Below, piece after piece: positions 23,256 to 32,180 of a stretch of DNA of 32,180 nucleotides (the first letter of the stretch is position 1; each line of letters starts with the position of its first letter). The stretch spans positions 64,735,585-64,767,764 of the forward strand of contig JBOZIK010000001.1 in the NCBI GenBank assembly GCA_051453625.1, read 5' to 3'. The stretch comes from Welwitschia mirabilis (lineage: Eukaryota > Gnetophyta > Gnetopsida > Welwitschiales). The position numbers were made by a program, and so were the translations under genes. Below the pieces are notes generated by a model, which did not search any database, was not told where the DNA came from, and saw only the letters and a program-made list of their open reading frames with translations.

Positions 23256-23929
23256 GACAATAGTCAAAAAAATCAGAAATCAATAAAAAATAATAATAAT
23301 AATGAAAAAGAGAAGATACAGTCATTGATAAGAAAACTACAAAGAGTATTTAACACAATAAGGTCAAAAATGTTAATGAGAAAAGGAGGAATAAGAAAAA
23401 CCCATAAAATATCAATAAACTTAACGAAAAGTAAACCTATCCTTTTTAATATAGCAATTTAATTTAGAAAATATTCCCATGTTTCTTCATTCCATTCTCT
23501 TAAAAATATTCAAAGAAGCATCTTTCCCTTTTCTACCAAGTTTACTTTAGCTTCTAATGATAAATCTTTTCAAAAATATGACTTGAAAAATATTGGACTT
23601 CAAAATTATAGAAAATCTTATCTTTTTAATAATTCATACTTTTAGCTAAGACTTATAGAACTTCTTAAGTATATTAAACCTACCTTCATCATTTATCTTA
23701 AGAATCTTTCTCCAAATGTTTTAATTATTAATAGAATTATTAATCTTTTTCATTCTCAACATCAATCTTTAAATGGCATCTATATGTGGAATTCTTCATA
23801 TCATGAGTTTGATAAGAGATTGTACTTCCATGAATTATTTAAACTCTTTATCTCTAATATTGCAAGTAAATTTTGTGAAACCAAAACGTTTCCTTATCAT
23901 GCATATGTGCCTTTTATGTTTTATTAATT
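23256..23929 (+). pseudogene. Decayed ORF of unknown function after the protease
   Basis: One + strand frame, opened by a TAG near 23253, runs about 220 codons to TAA at 23927-23929 with only two internal stops, one near 23458 and one at 23643-23645. It lacks a clear ATG start near its beginning. The N-terminal part is basic and Asn-rich (five AAT codons, then KEKIQSLIRKLQRVF and MLMRKGGIRKTHK). The C-terminal part is mixed and hydrophobic (LIELLKYIKPTFIIYLKN, NVLIINRIINLFHSQHQS, FHELFKLFISNIASKFCE). I recognise no RT, RNase H, integrase or classic envelope motif. It may be a family-specific accessory protein, a diverged envelope-like ORF of the kind Athila elements carry, or a captured host fragment. 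The few stops relative to gag argue that it once coded. Confidence 0.45.
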
Positions 23930-26641
23930 GGTCTTTATTTGGTTTGGTTCTTATTTTTCTAGGAAAATACAATACTCTAGGACTTGAATAAATTCTTGTT
24001 TTTTTTTTTATTTCTTGTAAATAAAGCATTAAATAGATTTAATATTTGAATAAAATTTGTTTTTAGCTTGTTTTGGTATTTCCTTTTAATTTTATGATTA
24101 TTATGATTTTATCTTTGTTTTTTCCTTTTCGATAAATTAACCTCTAGATGATTAGGTTTTTATCTTTTAGAAAAAGTACATTTTTAGTAGTTCAATTGAA
24201 ATTTTCAATTTAAACATTAGGAAAAATTCAGAAAAATGGACAACAATTACAAATCCATGAATTATCAAAAGATCTTAAACATTATAAAAGAAATTGTTTT
24301 ATAAATCCTCTTACCATTATGTAAATTCTTTCTTAACTTATTCTTATGGTGGATGTCATGCTATCACTTAAACATCTTTAAAAATTAATTAATTTTTCCC
24401 TTTATGAAGTTACCATGACTAGTAATTTTTACTTAGACATTTTAAAAGTGATAATATTGGATTCACCTAATCTTAAAACATTCAAATGTATGTGAACTTC
24501 ATTTTGAAGGAAGATGCTTTGGTTTTTTATATTTTCTCTTAGTGATGTGAGTCTTTGATTGTTTAGGGGTGTTTTTTATCTTATCTTTTATCTTATTTCT
24601 TTACCTTCAGCTTTATGAGTATGTGATCATGTTGAATCTATTTTGAATAACTATATATATTTGAAAAATAAAAATGAAAAAAAAAAAAAATAAAAGAGAA
24701 TAATGACCATGATCTGTTATTTCTATGCTAAATACATAGTCATCATGATGTCCTACACACTAGAGTAAATAAGGGATCTTTGATAGTATTGGTAGCTATG
24801 CGAACTCCACTAGTGGGTTAGTTGGCCATGCTTCATGGGTTCCTACTTCTTTGACTATGGTTGCACTCCCCTAATTATAAAATAATAATAACTACTTTAA
24901 GGCTAGGGATTAGTGGTGTTTTTGGTATTATCAGATGAATTACTTATTTTCTAGACTCATTAAGCTTATAGTATTCCTAAATGATTATTTCATTTTTGAG
25001 GATTTAGATGTGTTTTGAGATGTTAGCAAGTGAGTTCATTTTTGGAAGCTTTTGATCTTATCATTTATTATTTAAAAACATTCATTACTTAGCATCATCA
25101 TAATCACTTCCTATTCAACTAGTTATTTATGGAGTGTTCACATTATGTCATGCATCATTATTTAGGTGATTTTATGATTCATTCCAAAGGGCTTTACTAG
25201 GTTTGAATTTAGTGTAGGTTCACAATCTTTTTCATGTTCCTAAGTTATCCATTTTAGTTTTGTTTTCCTTAGTTATTTTCTTTGGGATTTTAAATTCATT
25301 TTATACTTTTTCATTAGAAATGCATAGGACTTGATCATTTAGTAGTTTACATGTTGATTTTGATTTTCATTTGCATTCTTCTTTTTAGAAGTTAATTTTC
25401 GTTTTGCAAATAAATTTTCTTAGTTAATGATGCTAATTTCCCCAATTTATTCTCTTGAATATTTTTAAGTTTAGTTTTCTTTAATTTTTTTTTTATTTTT
25501 GATGCATCTAGTACTATTTTTTAATAGTTATGAAGTTCATGGAACCTTTATCTTTCTTAGCTTGATGCATTTACCTCCTTTACAATGCCTTAATTTATCA
25601 TGATTCTTAGCATGTTTCCCTCTTTCAGATTCTTTGATGTCTTTCTGAAACCTACTTAATGCTATCTGAGCTTAACTAATTCTACTAATAATTTTAAATT
25701 TTATGATCTTTTAAAAAACCCTGTCATTCTTCTTGTTATCTAGATGACTAGGTAGACAACACTTAGATATTTTTTTAAACTCATCATTTTAATGTTTCAT
25801 CTTTTTTGAAACTAAACATAACCCTTATTTTCATGGAAAGAATGTTGCTTCCACACCTATCTATTTTGTTTATTCTTACTTAACTTTTGTTTTCATTCTT
25901 TTCCTTCTTATTTTAATGTAATACGGGATGTATTGATCCACTTATGAGGGGATACGATATATATTTTGAGATATTTTAAGCAAACTTTACACTATTAAGT
26001 GTTATTTTTATATTTTCATGAGACATATATATAGTATACTAATCTAATTTTGAATGTCTATTATTTAAATGATATACATTATGGATATTGTTTACTAAAT
26101 CATGTACTTGATAGCAAAATACTTGTAGTTTTTTTCCTTTTCAATAATAATATAAACAATTCATGAGATCATAAATGAGGGGAATAATGTTATGATTGAT
26201 TTTTTTTAAATGTTTCCCTTTGTAAATTATGCTTAAGAACTCAATGCTTATTGAATATCATTTTTGAGTTATTACTTTTTGTAATTATATATGCACATCA
26301 TTACCTAAGTTATCTTTTTAATGTGCTAAATGTTTTAAGTGGAGGGATTAATGCACTAGTAAGTATTTTGATCTTATTTTCTGATGAGCATGATTGCATG
26401 AAATTAATTTTACAAATTAATTTTTAAGATTTTGTCGCCCCCATAATTGTCCACATAATAGTTTAGATGACATCATGATCACTTTATCTATGAAGGTAAA
26501 ACATTTTAGTTTATTTAATTTTGTGGTTTACTTTTGCATACTAATATTTATAAACTTGGTTTACATATTCTTAAATAGTATTTTATGTTAGTTAATTTGA
26601 TTTATAATTATAGTTATTTACCAACTTTGTTAGGGACTAAT
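23930..26641 (+). other. 3' untranslated internal region of the Athila/Tat-type element
   Basis: About 2.7 kb without a credible frame. It contains a block at 24744-24872 that is also found, reversed, at 31929-32076, with further similarity to about 25330, so the segment is a shared family feature. It also holds the palindrome GTTATCTAGATGAC (25735-25748). RT, RNase H and integrase motifs are not visible on either strand. Confidence 0.6.
24744..24872 (+). repeat. Family-specific 3' block, inverted copy at 31929-32076
   Basis: From GGTAGCTATG to TTGCACTCCCCT the two copies agree at about 69 of 85 bases by hand count. The block is GC-richer than its surroundings and has no open frame. It links the - strand sequence at the window's right edge to this element family. 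Confidence 0.75.
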
Positions 26642-26660
26642 AAGGTTAAGTAAAGGGCTA
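26642..26660 (+). other. Polypurine tract region before the 3' LTR
   Basis: AAGGTTAAGTAAAGGGCTA ends directly at the LTR start TGTTATGATG. It is purine-rich (AAGTAAAGGG) and in the required place, though interrupted. Confidence 0.6.
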
Positions 26661-27899
26661 TGTTATGATGCTAAATTATATTGTTTTAATGGAGTATTTT
26701 GAGTAGTTCTACAGAACACTTAGATAGGTTTAAGCACAAAACAACAATTATTAAGAGTCAAGAAGAAACCCATGGAAATGCACAAATACTAGTACTTTTA
26801 GGGGTATTTTTGGATTTATTCTAGTACGTCACATTATGAGAAGGAATTAATGTTCTAAAAACCCAAATTCACTTGATTAATAACTTGAAGTAGTCTTTTA
26901 TCCCATACATCATCCGGACAAGCACTAGGATGACACCACTTATATGCTGATTAGGATGTTGAATAAACTGAAATGAAGGCTAAATATAAAACTCTTTTGA
27001 TGTGATATCATTCCTACTATCATTCAAACAATAAATAAAATGTTAATCTAATTTTAGTTAATGTACCAAACTTTGCAAAACTTGTATAATGTGTCATGCA
27101 CTTTTATTAAACCATTAGGGTTTTTCATGCATATATTATATTTGCTATTATTAAAGTTTGTTGTTTTTAATAAATACTACATTTTTCCTAAACTCCAATC
27201 ATCTTCACTATAATGGAAATTCCCATGATAGGAGATTAAAGGGATCAAGATCCACCCCTTAGTTATAAAGAGGGATCTTCCTTAGTGTTGGGTCGTGTCT
27301 CCTTCAATAAGGTGCTACTTATTTATAATAGGATTTTGGTTTGACTTTTAATGAAAATTTTCTTTTAGTTTTATATATATTCATGTGAATGTCCCTTATG
27401 GTTTATGTTGCTTATAATTTAGTAACAGCTTCATTTGTGATACAAGTTATTAAGGGCAACCTTTATTAAGATTAAAATCATTAGTTTATGAACTTTTATT
27501 TCATTTTATATTTTCTAAATTAATCATTACATGTTTTCATATTTTTTTTAACACACTTAATAGCCTAAGTTAGTTTTAATTAGTAATAGTATTCTTAATT
27601 GATCTACATTATACAGGGTTGATCTTGATGACACAGATTTGATAGTCAGATAGATATTCAATTTGGAGTAGATTGCATTTGCATTTGCATTGTGTGTTTA
27701 CTTTTTTGGCATTATTTATTTTTATTTTGAACCTTTACTTTGTAAAAAGCAATTCTCTTTCTTCTCTCTAAGTGTCTTTGATGGATTACAACATTTAGGT
27801 TCACTTCCATCTATATTAGTGTGTTGTATTTGTGTATATATTTGAAATTAACATGATTTGATAAAGGACATAATGTTTACATAAATATGTATCATAATA
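26661..27899 (+). mobile_element. 3' LTR of the Athila/Tat-type element (subfamily A)
   Basis: It begins TGTTATGATG and ends TATCATAATA, where the terminal CA has become TA. It aligns along its length with 18997-20222. This copy keeps more CpG-bearing ancestral bases than the 5' LTR: for example TCATCCGGACAAG here (26910-26922) reads TCATCCAGATAAT there. Together with the 5' LTR and target duplication it bounds an element of 8903 bp. Confidence 0.88.
27264..27274 (+). promoter_or_regulatory. Candidate LTR TATA box
   Basis: TATAAAGAGGG lies about 600 bp into the LTR. The minus-strand LTR at 29816-31017 has TATAAATAAAGG at the equivalent place, so this is the likely U3 core promoter. In the 5' LTR the matching site has decayed. 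Confidence 0.45.
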
Positions 27900-27904
27900 G
27901 TCCC
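27900..27904. repeat. Target site duplication, right copy (GTCCC)
   Basis: Pairs with GTCCA at 18992-18996, one mismatch. Confidence 0.65.
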
Positions 27905-28299
27905 CCTCCTGGAATTCTTGGGGATTAACCAAGATTATCTTCAGTTACAACCACCTAGTCTATCCAACCCCACCTAATGCTAGAGGCTTAAATAGCATAA
28001 TGAAAGGACACAATTTTAAAATTCCGATCACACCCATTCATAGTAACTTGTTAATCATTTTCATTTAGAACATTAACACACTTATTTATAAATAGTAAAT
28101 TTGAAATATTATATTCCCTACTCCTTAATTATCATGCTCATCCTTAAGTGTGGTTCCTCCTCTTCTTGCATCATCTGTGTAGGCATGCTCATCCAAATTA
28201 TCTTTATATTATCTATAAAATATAGGGAAGGAAAATATTTTATATTAAGAAATATACTAAAAAAATGAGAAAGTAATATATCATGTTTTATTAAAAAGT
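27905..28299 (-). other. 3' tail of the chromovirus-like element, minus strand
   Basis: Lies downstream of the chromodomain-like end of integrase when read on the minus strand. No long frame is present. It ends, against the inserted element, in CCAGGAGGGGGAC (minus strand), which resembles a polypurine tract. If that is correct, the younger element inserted at or beside the start of this element's 3' LTR. Confidence 0.4.
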
Positions 28300-29458
28300 T
28301 TAAAAAAGGTCTTCTACATTTATTAACTATAATGGATCCATTGGATTAATACTTTCTTTACATTTTTATTTCTCAATTACTTCATTCTAGTATCTAAGAC
28401 TTTTTTTAATTATTTAGTAAAGGTCAAGTTGGTTTGAAGTGTAATACACTACTTTTTTAGGTTATAGTCCTATTTCGTATCCTCATAGGGAGGTTTCATC
28501 ATACTAACATGGAAAACTGGGTGAAACTAGGACATTTTCAAAGGTACTTCTAATTTATAGGCTAGGTCCCCTATTATTTCAATAATCTTGAATGGACCAC
28601 AATATTAAGGGGTTATCTTATTATAATTTCCCATTTCTAGAGATTTCCTTTCTAGCTTGATCTTCAAAAGTACTTGTTCATCAACTTGGAATATGTAAGT
28701 CTAATATCTCTTATACCAATCTTGAATAGCTCATAGATGTCTCTTTACTTTATTTATTATTTCTTTCATAGATTTTAACTTGGATGGTATAGCTCTTTTT
28801 GATCTTTGTGAAGGTTTGGATCATATAACAAGAGTGGAAAAGTTCCTACCATATATAGCTTCAAATGGCAAACATTAAATTCAAGTTTAAAATATTTGAT
28901 TATAGGCAAACTCTGCCAAGTGTAGATACGTCTCCCACTATTTGGGTTTTTTAGTCACATAGCATCATAAGGTATCTTATAAAATGTTATTAATCCTTTT
29001 TATTTAACTATTTGTTTCTAGGTTATATGCCATTCTGAAACTAAGTTTAGTACCCAAGTGATAGAAGAAACTCTATCAGAACTCAAATAGGAATTTAGAA
29101 TCTTGATCAAATACAATGACTTGGATGTTTCATGAATCTTGAAGATCTCATACATAAATTTTTAAGGCAAATTATTCAATTGTATTTGAGATTTTTATTA
29201 CAATGAAATAGACCATTTTGATTAACCTATCTACACAAATAAAAATTTTATCATGTTGTCTATTAGTGAGGGATAAACTTGTGATGAAATCTATAGAGTT
29301 TTCTATCCATTTCCACTTTGGTATCACTAATGGTTAAAGGAGTTCAACGAGTCTTCCCTAATCCATCTTTATTTGTTGACATGTGAGATAATTAGGGATG
29401 TATTCCTTTAAATATTCCTTTATTCAAGATCGAAAGTAATGCTTTCTTAATTGGTGAT
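28300..29458 (-). pseudogene. Ty3-gypsy (chromovirus-like) integrase, 5'-truncated and broken
   Basis: Integrase joins the element to host DNA. On the minus strand, from 29458 downward, the order is: LRKHYFRS and EYIPNYLTCQQIK (zinc-binding region), IPKWKW, ENSIDFI-type core entry with the first Asp, HDKIFICVDRLIKM, DQDSKF with the second Asp (29100-29108), LGTKLSF and NLETNS, where the third catalytic acid reads Lys (28998-29000), then EFAYN-like remnants, KIKLERKSLEMGNYNKITP, YCGPFKIIEIIGDLAYKLEV and HPVFHVS (the GPY/F domain, about 28490-28620). A trace VLDTRMK, LRNKNVKKVLIQW (about 28330-28420) resembles a chromodomain tail. Many stops and shifts occur. It starts abruptly at the LTR fragment at 29459. 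Confidence 0.82.
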
Positions 29459-29815
29459 TATTGTAGTGCATATTTATGTAACCATTATGTCCTTTATTTA
29501 AATATTGTTAATCACAAATCCTTATAGAAACATAACATACTAATATAGATAATAGTCACTCCAAATATTGTAATTCATCAAAGGCACTAGGATCAAAGCT
29601 AGAGAATTAATTTAAGTGATGTATTTTTGTATTTTTATTTTGGTGGATCAAATAATAAAAAGAACAATGCAAGAAAATAAACACACTAATACAATGCAAA
29701 TTCAAACTATTTTAAATTAAATATCTATCTGACTACCAAATCTCTTATCAATAAGATCAACCCTATATAACCTAGATCAATTAAGAAAACTATCACTAAT
29801 CTTAACCAATCTAGG
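29459..29815 (-). mobile_element. LTR fragment, subfamily A, cutting the integrase
   Basis: Reversed, this is the last 357 bp or so of the same LTR as 18997-20222: it ends (plus strand start) TATTGTAGTGCATATTTATG, matching TGTTATAGTGCATATTTATG, and continues through the shared segments near CTACCAAATCTCTTATCAA and AACCTAGATCAATTAAG. It stops abruptly at 29815, where another LTR begins. The rest should lie on the far side of that insertion, outside the window. Confidence 0.78.
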
Positions 29816-31017
29816 TGTTAGGTGTGTATTTACACAATGTTTTACTCTTCGATCTCAATCCTATTAATTATAAATAAGATGCAAAATATAGCACACTAGT
29901 ATAGTCAGGAGTGAACCAAATGTCATAATTCCATCGAAGGCCAATGGTATGGACAATAAAGAGTTGATTTCAAAAAAGAAATATGTAACCTTAATATATT
30001 GAATTAAACTATAATGCATAGAATAAAAGATGCTAATGAAAACTAATCTAAGAAAGTAAACAACGATGCACCTAAACTAATTAAGCTCAACCTTAACAAA
30101 GGCTACCCTCATAATCTATATAATTAAAGAAACCTGTCACGAATCTTAACAACATAAACTATGAGGGATAAGTTCTTGCAATTATTAACAAAAGGGATAA
30201 CTCATATTAAAGATATAAAAAGCATCTGTATCACAAAGTAGTCGTTCCTCAATGGAGGTACACCACCCAACACCAAGGTAACATCTCTCTAGATTATAAG
30301 ATGGTTCTCCAGTCTCAAGATCTCCTATCACTAGAATGTCAGGTACTGTCGAAGATGATTAAGGATCAAGGGGGAGACCTTTATTTATAGACATAAAGGA
30401 AAAGATAAAATGAAAAAAAGATAAAGTAGAAACTCTAGCTAACATGTAAGGGAAAGTCGTAAATAATAGGCGATAACTCGGGAATATATTCTGTAAAACT
30501 ATAGGAGAAAAATGTTATCCTTCTAGTCATCCAGATGATGGAGGGGACGATGAGCATTGAAAATGAGTTATCTGCTTAGCTTCCAGTTTAACTGTCTATG
30601 AATTGCATGCAAAGACTTGTCAACTAGTTTTGAAGATGTCGTCCACTTATGTCATCTGGACAATGAGGTGGACGATGATGTCTGATAAGAAGATGTTTAG
30701 TTCAACTACAACTTATTTTGAAAGAACTCTATCATATGCTTCATTAGGATTATCATCCTAACTGTCGTGGGGACGAATGAGGGAATGATAGTCTTTTCTT
30801 CATTCTTTATCAGTCTGTTATCTTACTGTTTGTAGGAGTAATTATCTAAAAATATAATTTATCCATATTTACATGAAATGCTTGTGAATTATCTGATAAA
30901 CTACATGTTTTCATCTTGTGCTCCTGGATTCTCGATTATCATAGAAACTAGGCATTTATCTATTAGTTTATCTGCAAAACAACTCAAAATACCCTATCAA
31001 ATACATCTAAGTTGGCA
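29816..31017 (-). mobile_element. LTR of subfamily B, minus strand, inserted in the fragment at 29459-29815
   Basis: The plus-strand reading starts TGTTAGGTGTGTATTTACAC, the reversed 3' end of the LTR (compare ACACACCGCAACA of the solo LTR at 6719). It runs to TTGGCA at the N run, matching reversed the solo LTR's left arm. The first bases of the LTR lie in the gap. It is better preserved than the LTRs at 18997 and 26661: it keeps intact GTCGTCC, GGACGATG and a TATA box. Internal family sequence follows beyond the gap on the same strand, so it is probably the 3' LTR of an element extending past the right edge. Confidence 0.78.
30377..30388 (-). promoter_or_regulatory. Candidate TATA box of the subfamily B LTR
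   Basis: TATAAATAAAGG on the minus strand, roughly 630 bp or more from the LTR start, at the position equivalent to 27264-27274. Likely U3 core promoter. Confidence 0.5.
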
Positions 31018-31283
31018 NNNNNNNNNNNNNNNNNNNNNNNNNNNNNNNNNNNNNNNNNNNNNNNNNNNNNNNNNNNNNNNNNNNNNNNNNNNNNNNNNNN
31101 NNNNNNNNNNNNNNNNNNNNNNNNNNNNNNNNNNNNNNNNNNNNNNNNNNNNNNNNNNNNNNNNNNNNNNNNNNNNNNNNNNNNNNNNNNNNNNNNNNNN
31201 NNNNNNNNNNNNNNNNNNNNNNNNNNNNNNNNNNNNNNNNNNNNNNNNNNNNNNNNNNNNNNNNNNNNNNNNNNNNNNNNNNN
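31018..31283. other. Assembly gap (266 N)
   Basis: 266 N, a sized estimate rather than the 100-base default. It should contain the first bases of the minus-strand LTR, its polypurine tract and adjoining internal sequence. Apparent open frames across it are artefacts of the N run. Confidence 0.99.
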
Positions 31284-32180
31284 CAGAAAACAGATTTTGC
31301 ATTAGTTATAAAATTCTAGAAAAACAACTCCTCCTATGATAAATAGTTAAATATAATCATGTAAAAATTAAGGAGGATTTGTAATAATGATTTATGATGA
31401 TCAAAAAAATTGGGTCAGAAATATGAAACATTGAAAATATATATAAATCTTATCCACCACTTAAAATATGTAATGCATCCTGAATTGCCTAAACTAACAA
31501 AAATGTAGAATGTAATAATGACTGGAATGAAAAACTACTAAACTAAGAAAGTCCTAAGGAAATAAGAAAATGAGAAATAGAGTAGAAAATGGTAGACATG
31601 AAAATAGAATAAAAGCAGAGGAGAAATAGACACAAGGAATAAAAAGAAGAGTGTTTACCTATTCTAAGTACTAACATAGAAAACTCCAAATGAAAACATT
31701 ATAACATTATTTGAGTAAAGATGCATGACAAAATGTATTTACTTGATAAAGTTTATTCAAAAGGGTAGTGGTTATGATGATATCAATGTTTCAGACGTGT
31801 AAAATAATGAAGGTCAAATCAAAAGTTACTTAGAAATGGACTCATCTATTTCTACCTACTAACTCCTCGAAATCTTTCAAAAGTGAAATGATCAAGTGGA
31901 AAGATGTATTATTTCTTTTACTATGATGAGGGGAGTGCAATCACTGTCAGAGGAGTAAAGACCCGTGAAGCATGACCAACTGACCCCTCAGTGGAGTTCC
32001 CATAGCTACCATATTACACTTCCAAAGGCTCCTCTTGGAAATATTTGCCCTAGTGTACTTGCGGTAGGACATCATGCTTTTTACTTTTCTTTCTTCTTCT
32101 TTTTTTTTTTAACAAAAAGTATAATTCCCATAGGATTACACACTTAAGAAGACTAAATTAAGTTAGTAATGTAAAAGATA
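31284..32180 (-). mobile_element. 3' internal region of an Athila/Tat-type element, minus strand
   Basis: Read on the minus strand, 32076 down to about 31560 aligns with 24744-25330 of the element at 18997-27899, beginning with CATGATGTCCTAC and including the block ending TTGCACTCCCCT. No coding frame is visible, as expected for this non-coding part. It ends at the N run beside the minus-strand LTR at 29816-31017, so the two are probably parts of one element that continues beyond the window. Confidence 0.7.

Noticed and set aside
23773-24029. Two short frames, + and -, starting with Met
   Set aside because: They are in other frames of the longer low-stop frame at 23256-23929, which better explains the coding-like composition.
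30878-31339. Open frames crossing the N run
   Set aside because: Most codons are N. The known ends are LTR sequence on one side and element interior on the other.
31965-32147. 60-codon + strand frame at the right edge
   Set aside because: It runs antisense through the conserved non-coding 3' block of the element family, and the equivalent block at 24744 is not open.

Overview
The window is very AT-rich, gene-poor nuclear DNA of a flowering plant, almost certainly repeat-rich heterochromatin. Every recognisable coding trace belongs to a decayed retroelement or to an integrated plant pararetrovirus. I found no intact host gene, rRNA, tRNA or CRISPR array. The species cannot be fixed from sequence alone. 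A eudicot is likely, and the family style and recurrent CCGG-centred palindromes bring grapevine-like genomes to mind, but that is an impression only.

Layout. 1-1613: tail of a Ty1-copia element, with polypurine tract and a 1.17-kb LTR holding a 36-bp tandem repeat. 3375-11240: a dead caulimovirid-like endogenous virus on the + strand. Its parts are out of order: RT end and RNase H (3375-4170), an unassigned and possibly intergenic stretch, then movement protein, coat protein with zinc knuckle, protease and RT palm (about 7020-11240). The order fits one circular genome opened inside RT. A gypsy solo LTR with a perfect 5-bp target duplication (6468-6719) sits inside it, and a contig join at 8116-8215 carries a false 51-bp duplication. 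11241-18996: AT-rich sequence in which I recognise no gene.

18997-27899: an old LTR retrotransposon of the Athila/Tat (Ty3-gypsy) type, + strand, with matching terminal repeats, 4-of-5 target duplication, decayed tRNA-Asp-type primer site, gag and aspartic protease. I see no reverse transcriptase or integrase. A decayed ORF of unknown function follows the protease. 27900-29458: integrase end of a chromovirus-like gypsy element on the - strand. Its zinc-binding region is cut by an LTR fragment (29459-29815), which is itself cut by a second LTR of the same superfamily (29816-31017, - strand). 31284-32180 is internal sequence of a relative of the 18997-27899 element, on the - strand.

Nothing here works as a present-day pathway. 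The region records successive insertions: chromovirus-like element, then Athila/Tat-type elements of two LTR subfamilies, with viral integration and solo-LTR formation elsewhere. Substitutions are dominated by C-to-T and G-to-A transitions, as expected of long-methylated DNA.
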